A stretch of DNA of 16,102 nucleotides, taken from contig CAMWRN010000021.1 of assembly GCA_947176675.1 (NCBI GenBank), positions 1-16,102 on the forward strand, given 5' to 3'. A program made the position numbers and the translations under genes. Below are positions 1-7,050 of the stretch, piece after piece (positions within the stretch are counted from its first letter, which is position 1; the number at the start of each line of letters is the position of its first letter). The notes beneath the pieces are model-generated. The model saw nothing but the letters and a program-made list of their open reading frames with translations, was not told the origin of the DNA and did no database searches. Origin of the DNA: an uncultured Clostridia bacterium. Lineage in GTDB: Bacteria; Bacillota; Clostridia; Oscillospirales; Ruminococcaceae.

Positions 1-1
1 G

Positions 2-1048
2 TATAATATTTTAACACTTATTTATGAGGTGAGCGAATCGATGGGTGCAAACATCATTTTGTACGGTCCTCCGGGTACGGGTAAAACTTACAACACGGTA
101 GCGTACGCTATTTCCATTATTTATGGACGTCCCGTTCGGGAAGTTATGAAGGAAAACTACAACGACCTGCTTGAAAAATATCATGCTTTGAGAACTCTTT
201 ACGGTCAGATTGAATTTACCACTTTCCACCAGTCTTTCGGCTACGAGGAATTTGTAGAGGGTATCAAACCTGTTTTTATTCAGGTCATGAACGAACGCGG
301 CGAACGTTCCCGTAAGGAAGAAATGGTTTATCGGGTAGATCAGGGCGTTTTTCGACGCTTCTGCGATGAAGCTGCAAAAAATCCCGAGGAAAAGTATGTT
401 TTCATCATCGACGAGATTAACCGCGGAAACGTTTCCAAAATCTTTGGTGAAATGATCACGCTTATCGAGCCTACCAAACGTATAGGACAGGCCGAAGCCG
501 CCACCGTTAAGCTCGCTTATTCACAAGAAGCATTTGGTGTTCCCGAAAACGTCTACATAATAGGTACAATGAACACCGCCGACCGTTCCATCGCAATGCT
601 GGATTCGGCTCTGAGACGTCGTTTTGACTTCATCGAAATGATGCCTAACCCAGATTTGCTGGACGGTGTTGTCGTTGACGGCGTTGATATAAGGCAGCTT
701 ATGCTGAAAATCAACAAGCGTGTTGAGATTCTCTGCGACCGTGACCACACCATAGGTCATGCATATTTTATGCAGCTCAGGCAGCGTCCTACTCTTGCCG
801 TATTGGCACATATTTTCAAAAATTCTATCGTTCCTCTGCTCCAAGAATATTTCTATGACGATTATGAAAAGATCAGACTTGTTCTCGGAGACGCAAACAA
901 AGAGGAAAACGAACAGTTTGTCCGCGCAACAGCAGTCGATTATGCACAAATATTCGGTTCAAATGCAGAGCTTTATCTCGAAAACGATCAGGTTTACTCA
1001 ATCAACAACGCTGCTTTTGCAAATATCAACGCTTATTTGAAGATATAA
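2..1048 (+). CDS. mcrB: McrB-like AAA+ NTPase of an McrBC restriction system (5' end possibly outside the window)
   Basis: This is the motor subunit of a modification-dependent McrBC-type restriction system; in E. coli McrB hydrolyses GTP, translocates on DNA and activates the McrC nuclease. Numbering from the ATG at 41, the protein shows a P-loop GPPGTGKT (9-16), Walker B FIIDEINRGN (about 121-130), the family motif MNTADRS (177-183), an arginine-rich LRRRF (191-195) and a C-terminal YFYDDYEKI. These are hallmarks of the McrB AAA+ branch. The reading frame is open to base 2 with no stop, so the gene may carry an upstream DNA-binding domain outside the window. Against this, a perfect GAGGTGA lies 8 nt before ATG 41, which favours a start there, either as the sole start or as an internal one like that of E. 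coli McrBs. GTG 29 overlaps that ribosome binding site and is unlikely. The stop lies 10 bp before mcrC. The family call is secure; the 5' end is not. Confidence 0.9.
   Translation, partial: YNILTLIYEVSESMGANIILYGPPGTGKTYNTVAYAISIIYGRPVREVMKENYNDLLEKYHALRTLYGQIEFTTFHQSFGYEEFVEGIKPVFIQVMNERGERSRKEEMVYRVDQGVFRRFCDEAAKNPEEKYVFIIDEINRGNVSKIFGEMITLIEPTKRIGQAEAATVKLAYSQEAFGVPENVYIIGTMNTADRSIAMLDSALRRRFDFIEMMPNPDLLDGVVVDGVDIRQLMLKINKRVEILCDRDHTIGHAYFMQLRQRPTLAVLAHIFKNSIVPLLQEYFYDDYEKIRLVLGDANKEENEQFVRATAVDYAQIFGSNAELYLENDQVYSINNAAFANINAYLKI
26..32 (+). promoter_or_regulatory. Shine-Dalgarno before the ATG at 41 of mcrB
   Basis: GAGGTGA is a perfect seven-base complement to the 3' end of 16S rRNA and lies 8 nt before the ATG at 41. 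It sits inside the open frame that continues to the left edge, so it marks either the true start of a short McrB or an internal start. A TATAAT at 2-7 could be a -10 box for this start, but its -35 region would be outside the window. Confidence 0.6.
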
Positions 1049-1058
1049 CGGTGTCTGT

Positions 1059-2270
1059 ATGAAAAAATTAAAACGCTATGTTGTAACGGAAGCTGACAGC
1101 TTCGTCAAAAGCGCTCTGGAAACCGATTCCGAAAACATCATTTTATTGTCTGAACATAATTATGAACGTCTGGATGATTTTGCTGCCAGCCGCAAATATT
1201 CGGTTATTCAAAAGGTAACGCTTGAAGACGGCCGCGAAGCTCTCCGTCCCACAAGATATGTGGGAATAATCATGCTCAAGGACGGCACACAAATCGAAAT
1301 TTTACCGCAAGTTTGCGCAAACCGAGAAGAAAATATCGTTACATCAAAAATGCTTCTCCTGCGTATGCTGGACGGTATACGGGAAATTCCAGTCAGAAAT
1401 GTTGACGAACGTTACTTCAAAAAAGAACAGCTCAATCTTTTTGAAATATTTGTCAGAATGTTTACAGACGAAGTTCTTAACGTAGTGCGTAACGGTTTGA
1501 AGCAGACCTATGTCCCCTATCGCGGCAATGAGATGTTTGTAAAGGGAAAGACGGTTTATGCAGAACACGCCAAGAAGAATTATGCCCACAAGGAAAAATT
1601 TTTTGTAGAGTATGATATTTTCAGCGTCAACCGTGCGGAAAACCGCTTATTGAAAAAGACTCTTGAAGTGCTTGACAAACTGTCGTCAAACGGCTTGAAC
1701 AAGAAAAAAATACGTATGCTGCTTATGTCGCTGGACGAGGTAGAATCTTCAAAATACCCCAAAAATGATTTCAAGCAAAGCATTGAGGACAGAAGCATGA
1801 GCCGATACTTCAATGCAATGAAATGGAGCCGCCTGTTCCTGTTGGACAAAGGCAATGCATTTTTTTCAGGCGGAAAAGTCAAGTACGCAATGCTTTTTCA
1901 CATGGATAAACTTTTCAGCGCGTGCATTGCTTCAAGCCTGAGAAAACAGCTTGATCGTGCAAATTATTACTTTGTTACTCCCGAAAAAATAAGCAACTCA
2001 ATCAGCAACACAGGCATGGACAAGGAAATGAAGCCGATTTCCGATTTCTATATAATGAACAGGGGTACTGAAAAAACAATAAATATGCGTTTCAAATTCA
2101 AAAACTTTAAGGATTACAATGGTTCCGAAGAAAAAAACACAGTTTTGATTTTCCCTGTTACGCAGGTTCTGAACACCGCTTTTAACGGAATTGGTGAAAC
2201 CATGTATCTTATCGACTTGAATGATATTGATCTGAGCGTTTCAGTTCTCACGGAAACATTTTTTGTATAG
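1059..2270 (+). CDS. mcrC: McrC-like subunit of the McrBC system, nuclease motif atypical
   Basis: The 403-residue partner of the McrB-like gene begins 10 bp after its stop, in the usual mcrB-mcrC order. McrC normally binds the McrB ring and supplies the PD-(D/E)xK nuclease. The scaffold is recognisable: an N-terminal segment with RPTRYVGII and IEILPQV (63-85), a middle segment with YDIFSVNRAENRLLKKTL (185-202), and the helix before the nuclease, AMLFHMDKLFSACIASSLRK (277-296). In the nuclease core, PISDF (327-331) can supply the first acidic residue (D329). Where McrC proteins have D-x-K-x-K, I read RFKFK (344-348), so the second acidic residue appears to be Arg. The segment normally carrying a Q-containing helix is very short before the hydrophobic strand TVLIFP (361-366). 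The protein may be inactive or divergent. It ends just before a strong terminator. The family call is good; activity is uncertain. Confidence 0.85.
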   Translation: MKKLKRYVVTEADSFVKSALETDSENIILLSEHNYERLDDFAASRKYSVIQKVTLEDGREALRPTRYVGIIMLKDGTQIEILPQVCANREENIVTSKMLLLRMLDGIREIPVRNVDERYFKKEQLNLFEIFVRMFTDEVLNVVRNGLKQTYVPYRGNEMFVKGKTVYAEHAKKNYAHKEKFFVEYDIFSVNRAENRLLKKTLEVLDKLSSNGLNKKKIRMLLMSLDEVESSKYPKNDFKQSIEDRSMSRYFNAMKWSRLFLLDKGNAFFSGGKVKYAMLFHMDKLFSACIASSLRKQLDRANYYFVTPEKISNSISNTGMDKEMKPISDFYIMNRGTEKTINMRFKFKNFKDYNGSEEKNTVLIFPVTQVLNTAFNGIGETMYLIDLNDIDLSVSVLTETFFV

Positions 2271-2273
2271 GAT

Positions 2274-2317
2274 AAAACAGCAGAGTCATCGGATTATTCC
2301 GACAGCTCTGCTGTTTT
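2274..2317. terminator. Bidirectional Rho-independent terminator between mcrC and spoVM
   Basis: The outer arms AAAACAGCAGAG (2274-2285) and CTCTGCTGTTTT (2306-2317) pair perfectly over 12 bp. An inner helix TCGGA/TCCGA (2289-2293 with 2298-2302) closes a TTAT loop, with small internal loops between the two helices. A T-run continues on the plus strand to 2318, and the left-hand A-run gives a T-run on the minus strand. It begins 4 bp after the mcrC stop and 7 bp beyond the spoVM stop, so it probably ends both converging transcripts. Confidence 0.9.
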
Positions 2318-2323
2318 TATAGA

Positions 2324-2413
2324 TTATTCGTCATCTGGTGACTTTTTTATTCCGAAAACAATTCTGAAAATTCCCGAAAGAAGCTTTGGACTCTTGATAA
2401 CAACGATTTTCAT
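2324..2413 (-). CDS. spoVM: Stage V sporulation protein M (SpoVM), 29 aa
   Basis: This 29-codon gene encodes an amphipathic peptide that in B. subtilis recognises the convex forespore membrane and anchors the SpoIVA coat basement layer. The protein begins MKIVVIKSPKLLSGIFR and ends in an acidic SPDDE tail. Against the 26-residue B. subtilis SpoVM as I remember it, it keeps M1, K2, I6, K7, P9, K10, L12, G14, I15, R17 and G21 without a gap; Pro9 is a known functional residue. Position supports the call, because spoVM follows thiN in B. subtilis as it does here, 56 bp downstream. The ATG at 2413 has an excellent ribosome binding site 7 nt upstream. The gene is followed by a strong terminator. 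B. subtilis spoVM is sporulation-controlled; I could not assign a convincing sigma-E promoter by eye, although AATACTAT (minus strand, 2450-2443) is loosely like such a -10. Confidence 0.92.
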   Translation of the reverse strand: MKIVVIKSPKLLSGIFRIVFGIKKSPDDE

Positions 2414-2420
2414 ATGAAAT

Positions 2421-2427
2421 ACCTCCT
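2421..2427 (-). promoter_or_regulatory. Ribosome binding site of spoVM
   Basis: On the minus strand AGGAGGT lies 7 nt before the ATG at 2413. This near-perfect site is the main translational evidence that the 29-codon frame is a real gene. Its outer base is shared with a small inverted repeat, TGTAAT/ATTACA (2427-2443). Confidence 0.88.
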
Positions 2428-2469
2428 GTAATGATTTATTACATAGTATTCCAAAAAAGAAAATCGGTG

Positions 2470-3096
2470 CTATTTTTTTGAAAAAATAACCAAAACTCTT
2501 CCTTTTTCAATTTTTAAAGTACATTCAGGCAAAAGTATCTCATTGCTGACCCCCAATGGAAAGCTGTTTGTCAAACAATAGCTGTCAAGATCATATTTTG
2601 TACCTCTCGTAGTAATAACAGCTTCCTCGCTGTAAGAAAAGAGAGAAAAATGCATTTTCTCGTTTTTAGGAAATTTATAATCCCCTGCTCTAAAAAGCTC
2701 GCAAGTATCATTTTCTCCCACAAGCCTGCCGCTTCCACCGTTTTCGACTATATATGCAAGAGACTGAATGTTCGCAAAAGTATGATCAAGCCGTCCTCCA
2801 ATTGAGCCTGCTATCGTTATATCTAAGTATCCCCTCGACAAAGCGGTCTTTATAGCAAGCATTGTATCTGTATCGTCTTTTTCAACTGCTGCAGTAAGTA
2901 TCTCGCAATCTGTCGGCTTATCATCAGTAAGGCTGTCAAAATCTCCCAACACAAGATCGGGCATTATTCCCATTCGCTTTAACATGGAAAAACCGCTGTC
3001 CGCCGCAATCAAATATGCGTCGGACGGCGGAATTATTTTATAATCAACACTTACAGGTGCGCCTCCGAAAATCCAGCATGATCTTTTTTCAGTCAT
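2470..3096 (-). CDS. thiN: Thiamine pyrophosphokinase
   Basis: ThiN transfers pyrophosphate from ATP to thiamine, giving the cofactor thiamine pyrophosphate in the cytoplasm. Numbering from the ATG at 3096 (208 residues), the diagnostic motifs are ADSGF (32-36), PDLVLGDFDSL (46-56), KDDTDT (73-78) and GSIGGRLDHTFANI (97-110), all typical of the TPK catalytic domain. The C-terminal half, with LFSYSEEAVITTRG and a final beta-rich segment, fits the thiamine-binding domain. I chose ATG 3096 because it overlaps the rsgA stop as TGATG, which implies translational coupling; an in-frame ATG at 3114 would overlap rsgA by 19 bp. No TPP riboswitch is visible, as expected inside an operon. B. subtilis has rpe between rsgA and thiN; it is absent here. 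Confidence 0.95.
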   Translation of the reverse strand: MTEKRSCWIFGGAPVSVDYKIIPPSDAYLIAADSGFSMLKRMGIMPDLVLGDFDSLTDDKPTDCEILTAAVEKDDTDTMLAIKTALSRGYLDITIAGSIGGRLDHTFANIQSLAYIVENGGSGRLVGENDTCELFRAGDYKFPKNEKMHFSLFSYSEEAVITTRGTKYDLDSYCLTNSFPLGVSNEILLPECTLKIEKGRVLVIFSKK

Positions 3097-3992
3097 CACT
3101 GTTTTAACTCCCATTCCTTGATTTGTTTTGCTTCCTCGTACATTTCCGCATAGCTATTGTGCCTTGAAACAGATATCAGACCGCTTTCAACAGCCTTCAG
3201 TACCATACAGCCTTTTTCCTTTACATGAGCACAATCGGGAAAACGGCACTTGCCCTCATACTCTCTGAATTCGGGAAAACAGTCTGCAAGTTCTTCTTTG
3301 CGAATAATATCATATTTCTGCGTTTCAAATGTCGAAAAACCGGGCGTATCCGCAATATAACCGCCATTGTCAAGCTTATAAAGCTCTACAGCTCGAGTCG
3401 TATGTCTTCCTCTGCCAAGTTTCTTGCTGATCTCTCCCGTTTTGATCTCTAAATCTGATGAAATATGATTGATAAGCGTGGACTTACCCACACCTGTATT
3501 GCCTGTAAAGGCAGATACCTTTCCTGCAAGCATATCATACAACTTCATATAAGAAGCCGAATTTTCATAGTCAACTTCGATAAATTCGGCTCCCGAATTT
3601 TTGTAGATATCCACAAGAGAGCTGTTTTTCTGCAAATCAATTTTTGTGACTGCAATAATACTTTTTATCTCCTTATACTCCGCAATTGCGAGAAATTTGT
3701 CAAGCAACGTAAGATTAGGCGCAGGCTCGCAAGTAGAGATCACAAAAATCATATAGTCCAGATTGGCAAGCGGAGGTCTGATTATGCTATTTTTACGCGG
3801 AAGAATTTTATCCACAACAGCAGTACTGCCCTCAATATCCGAAAGAATTACCCTGTCTCCCGCACATGGCGATATATTCTGTTTTCTAAAAATTCCTCTT
3901 GCCTTGCATTCAAAGATACCCGATGAGGTTTCTGCGGTATACAATCCCCCAACTGCCTTTAAAAGCAAGCCATCAATACATCTGCCGCTCAT
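3096..3992 (-). CDS. rsgA: Small ribosomal subunit biogenesis GTPase RsgA (circularly permuted)
   Basis: RsgA is a GTPase that acts late in 30S subunit maturation. The 298-residue protein has an N-terminal OB-fold region (about 1-70) and then the permuted GTPase motif order: G4 TKID (116-119), G1 GNTGVGKST (164-172), a G2 region RGRHTTR (194-200) and G3 DTPGF (215-219). A C-terminal zinc knuckle has C249, C254, H256 and C262 within CRFPDCAHVKEKGC. All expected motifs are intact. The ATG at 3992 overlaps the prkC stop as TGATG with no clear Shine-Dalgarno, so translation is probably coupled to prkC. In B. subtilis the homologue (CpgA) is a PrkC/PrpC substrate, which makes the adjacency meaningful. 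Confidence 0.97.
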   Translation of the reverse strand: MSGRCIDGLLLKAVGGLYTAETSSGIFECKARGIFRKQNISPCAGDRVILSDIEGSTAVVDKILPRKNSIIRPPLANLDYMIFVISTCEPAPNLTLLDKFLAIAEYKEIKSIIAVTKIDLQKNSSLVDIYKNSGAEFIEVDYENSASYMKLYDMLAGKVSAFTGNTGVGKSTLINHISSDLEIKTGEISKKLGRGRHTTRAVELYKLDNGGYIADTPGFSTFETQKYDIIRKEELADCFPEFREYEGKCRFPDCAHVKEKGCMVLKAVESGLISVSRHNSYAEMYEEAKQIKEWELKQ

Positions 3993-6223
3993 CAATAACC
4001 GAATATATCGTTCCAGAATGCATTATCATCACTGTCGTCAAACGGATCGTCTATAACGATATCATCCGGGTCTATTATGATCGGTTCACGACCGCTGTTG
4101 CTGCCACTGCTGTTTCCGTTGTCGGAATCAGTTCTATCTGAGAACAAACCTCTCAAGACACTTTTTTCAAACTTAACTTCTGTAACATTATTTTCCACAA
4201 AGTCAACGGAATACTCGCCTATAGTATCACTATCTTTAGTGCTGTCATTTACCGCTTCAAGAACAACTTTCTGCATCTCTGTACCCTTAATATCAATTGA
4301 AACCGTTGATGCATACGCCAAATTATCAATAGTAGTAGATCCAATGATCGTACCGTTTACATAACAATTAAACGTAGCCTTACCTTTGATTCCGTCAGGA
4401 ACGCTAAATGTTATAACCGCCTCGGTTTCAGGCATCACGCCTGTACTGAGCGTAAGAATAATCGTTGTATTTATCTTGACAATATTAGGCTGACCATCCT
4501 CGCCTACGTCAGGAATGCTCTGTTCAATTACAGTACCCTCCGGTTCAAGTGAATCCTCGGTCATTGTCTGAATGGTAAACTTGTCGCCGAGAAGCGTTTT
4601 AGCCTCTTCAAGCGTACGTCCTATACACCTTGGCACAACGACATCCTGAACTTCCGGACCGCGGCTTACATACATATAAACCGTTGAACCGTACGCCACC
4701 TTCTCGTTTCGGGCAGGCTCTGTTTTTATAACATAATCCTTAGGAACAGTCTCATCAGTAACACTTTTGATAAGAACGTTAAAACCATCGTTGTCCCTAA
4801 GCATACTCATTGCAGTATTGGAGTCTATCTCATAAACATTGGAAACAGTTACCATACGAGGACCTTTACTTACAATAAGCTTGACTGTTGAGTTTCCTAC
4901 CATGTAATCCTTACCTTCTGTGGGAGACTGATCAATAATAGCGCCCTCAGGATACTCGGAAGAGAATTCTTTGTTTTCCACGACAACATCAAAAGAACTT
5001 GCGTAGTAATTTGCGACCTCCTGATAACTCAAACCACGCAGATTAGGCATTTTGCCTATCACATTAGGATCTTCATCATCATCAAATACATTCATAAGCA
5101 TAATTGCAATAAATGCAACTACAATTATGACTATACCCGCTGCAATAGCCGTAAGCACAACAACAAAATACGAAGACTTGGAGGGCTTTTCATCCTCTTC
5201 GTAATCATCGTAATTGTCGTAATTATCAAGTTCTTCCTTAGTTTTGGTACGTGTACGCATTTTTCTGATGTCACCGCCTCTTTCAGGATTCATTGCCACA
5301 GACTTTGACGACGATTCCGCAGCAGCCTTTGAAATTGCTCCTGCATTGAAATACTGGGTTTTTTCCGATAAATACTTGTACTCAAACACGATACTCGGAT
5401 TTTTCTTAAATTCCTCAATATCCTTTATCATCTCTGACGCAGACTGATAACGCTTAGAAGCCTCTTTCTGCATTGCCCTGAGAACAATCTCCTCCAATCC
5501 CTCGGGAACGGAATCGTTTACCGCTCTCAAAGGCTTAGCCTCATTCTGCATATGCATAAGAGCCACCGAGACGGGATTGTCTCCGTCAAAAGGCTTTTCT
5601 CCCGTAAGCATCTCGTACATCATAACGCCCACTGAATAGATATCACTCTTTTCGTCAGTAACGTCTCCGCTCGCCTGCTCAGGACTGATGTAATGTACAC
5701 TTCCGATAGCCTTGTCAGAGATAGTTTTGCCCTCTTCGCGTGCAAATCTGGCAATACCGAAATCCATGACCTTAATCGTACCATCGGGGAAAAGCATGAT
5801 ATTCTGCGGCTTTATGTCCCTGTGGACGATACCGCGGTCATGAGCGTGCTGCAAAGCGCGGAGTATCTGAGTTATAAAATGAATACAGTCTTTCCACTTT
5901 ATAACTCCCTGCTGCTCCATAAACTCTTTCAGTGTAATGCCGTCGATATATTCCATGACAATAAACTGAATTTTTTCAGTAAATCCAACATCGTATATCT
6001 TTACGATGTTAGGGTGCGAAAGCACAGCAATAGCCTTGGATTCGTTCCTGAACCGTCTGACAAATTCCTCGTTATCGGCAAATTCATTTTTAAGTATCTT
6101 TACCGCAACTACTCGGTCTTCAAGAATATCAGTCGCCTTATAAACGTCAGCCATTCCTCCGACCCCGATAAGCTCGGTGATCTCATATCTGCCGTCAAGC
6201 TTTCTGCCAATGTTTTTATCCAT
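3992..6223 (-). CDS. prkC: Membrane Ser/Thr protein kinase with PASTA repeats (PrkC/Stk1 type)
   Basis: This eukaryotic-like kinase senses muropeptides or lipid II outside the cell and phosphorylates cytoplasmic proteins; in B. subtilis PrkC promotes spore germination. From the ATG at 6223 (743 residues) it has a glycine loop GVGGMADV (20-27), catalytic Lys in VAVKIL (K42), HRDIKPQN (134-141), DFG (154-156) and an activation segment running to SPEQ (180-183). One transmembrane helix lies at about 351-378. Three PASTA domains follow at about 386-455, 456-523 and 524-595, then a beta-rich segment (about 596-690) and an acidic Asp/Ser/Asn-rich tail. ATG 6223 is preferred over GTG 6232 because AGGAG lies 8 nt before the ATG but abuts the GTG, and because the family begins MDKxIG. 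The gene lies 36 bp after prpC, its cognate phosphatase. Confidence 0.97.
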   Translation of the reverse strand: MDKNIGRKLDGRYEITELIGVGGMADVYKATDILEDRVVAVKILKNEFADNEEFVRRFRNESKAIAVLSHPNIVKIYDVGFTEKIQFIVMEYIDGITLKEFMEQQGVIKWKDCIHFITQILRALQHAHDRGIVHRDIKPQNIMLFPDGTIKVMDFGIARFAREEGKTISDKAIGSVHYISPEQASGDVTDEKSDIYSVGVMMYEMLTGEKPFDGDNPVSVALMHMQNEAKPLRAVNDSVPEGLEEIVLRAMQKEASKRYQSASEMIKDIEEFKKNPSIVFEYKYLSEKTQYFNAGAISKAAAESSSKSVAMNPERGGDIRKMRTRTKTKEELDNYDNYDDYEEDEKPSKSSYFVVVLTAIAAGIVIIVVAFIAIMLMNVFDDDEDPNVIGKMPNLRGLSYQEVANYYASSFDVVVENKEFSSEYPEGAIIDQSPTEGKDYMVGNSTVKLIVSKGPRMVTVSNVYEIDSNTAMSMLRDNDGFNVLIKSVTDETVPKDYVIKTEPARNEKVAYGSTVYMYVSRGPEVQDVVVPRCIGRTLEEAKTLLGDKFTIQTMTEDSLEPEGTVIEQSIPDVGEDGQPNIVKINTTIILTLSTGVMPETEAVITFSVPDGIKGKATFNCYVNGTIIGSTTIDNLAYASTVSIDIKGTEMQKVVLEAVNDSTKDSDTIGEYSVDFVENNVTEVKFEKSVLRGLFSDRTDSDNGNSSGSNSGREPIIIDPDDIVIDDPFDDSDDNAFWNDIFGY

Positions 6224-6259
6224 TAAATTCACTCCTGTAAAATAAACAGTATTCTTTGA

Positions 6260-6982
6260 TCATTTCATATATGCAACGGTAATGTTATCACTGCCGCCGT
6301 TTGCAAGCGCTTTTCTTATAAGCTCGCCCGGAACTTCCTCCGGACTAAGTTCTTTTGCTGCTCTGAAAATATCGGATTCGTCACAATAGTTTGAAAGCCC
6401 GTCTGTACAAAGCAGCAGCGATGAATTTTCGGTAAGATCAAACTCAAAATAGTCGGGAATCACAGACTCGGAAACACCTACAGCTTTTGTAATATAGTTT
6501 CTGCGCGGGTGACTTTTAAGCTGTTCCCGCGTAATTTCACCGCTCTCATACATACACATAACGACCGTGTGATCTTTCGTTATCTGCCGTATTTCATGAT
6601 TAATAAGGTAAAGTCTTGAATCCCCAACATTTACCGCGTAAAGCTTACCTCCGAACACCAATGCCGCAACACAGGTAGTACCCATTCCGCTCATTTCAAT
6701 ACTTGAAATAGACGTATCATACACTACCGAATTCGCTGTAGTCACCGAAGAAATAAGCAGATTTCTGATAGATTTGCTTTCGTAATCCGCTCGGAAAACT
6801 TTTGTTATCCTGTCAAAAACAATATTTACAGCTCTTTCGCTTGCCTCGCTACCGGCATTCTGCCCGCCCATTCCGTCGCACACGACCGCAAAGCAAGCGC
6901 CGCCGTCTATCAGCGCAGAACGGACTCTGTCCTGATTCTCTTCTCTTGATAATCCGATATTCGTATCGGAATAGACATTCAT
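6260..6982 (-). CDS. prpC: PP2C-family Ser/Thr protein phosphatase PrpC
   Basis: This metal-dependent phosphatase reverses PrkC phosphorylation; the prpC-prkC pairing is near-universal in Firmicutes. The 240-residue protein carries the PP2C metal ligands: NQD (D18), CDGMGG (D36), LCTDG (D194) and GGSDNITV (D232). It also has MGTTCVAAL (100-108) and VNVGDSRLYLI (118-128). I chose ATG 6982 because AAAGGAG lies 8 nt upstream and the protein then starts MNVYSDTNIGL, as in the family. An in-frame ATG at 7027 would add 15 residues unlike the family. It follows rlmN by 68 bp, one of the larger gaps in the operon, but I see no convincing internal promoter there. Confidence 0.97.
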   Translation of the reverse strand: MNVYSDTNIGLSREENQDRVRSALIDGGACFAVVCDGMGGQNAGSEASERAVNIVFDRITKVFRADYESKSIRNLLISSVTTANSVVYDTSISSIEMSGMGTTCVAALVFGGKLYAVNVGDSRLYLINHEIRQITKDHTVVMCMYESGEITREQLKSHPRRNYITKAVGVSESVIPDYFEFDLTENSSLLLCTDGLSNYCDESDIFRAAKELSPEEVPGELIRKALANGGSDNITVAYMK

Positions 6983-7050
6983 CTGCCGCACTCCTTTCGC
7001 AAGCGTTATGACCAATGCAAATCTCAAACGTCACTGCTGATTTTCAACAA

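Noticed and set aside
2..7. TATAAT as the promoter of mcrB.
   Set aside because: The -35 region would lie outside the window and the reading frame runs through it, so it cannot be told from chance coding sequence. It is mentioned only as a possibility.
11..23. A 13-base direct repeat, TTAACACTTATTT, at 11-23 and 16032-16044, near the two ends of the window.
   Set aside because: A 13-mer match in 16 kb of AT-rich DNA is expected by chance. The second copy lies at the yicC promoter start and the first inside or just before mcrB, with no flanking similarity or mobile element.
521..949. A 142-codon minus-strand frame inside mcrB.
   Set aside because: It is a shadow of a gene with clear McrB motifs, with no ribosome binding site and no recognisable domain.
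3097..3400. A TPP riboswitch ahead of thiN.
   Set aside because: The region is fully coding for rsgA, and none of the conserved thi-box sequences is recognisable.
3465..3926. A 153-codon plus-strand frame antisense to rsgA.
   Set aside because: The minus strand encodes every RsgA motif. The antisense product is basic and cysteine-rich in a way expected of a shadow frame.
5693..6226. A 177-codon plus-strand frame antisense to the prkC kinase domain.
   Set aside because: The opposite strand carries all kinase motifs. This frame has no family features and no start signal.
6983..7050. A promoter in the rlmN-prpC gap.
   Set aside because: TTGAAA- and CATAAC-like boxes occur, but never with acceptable spacing.
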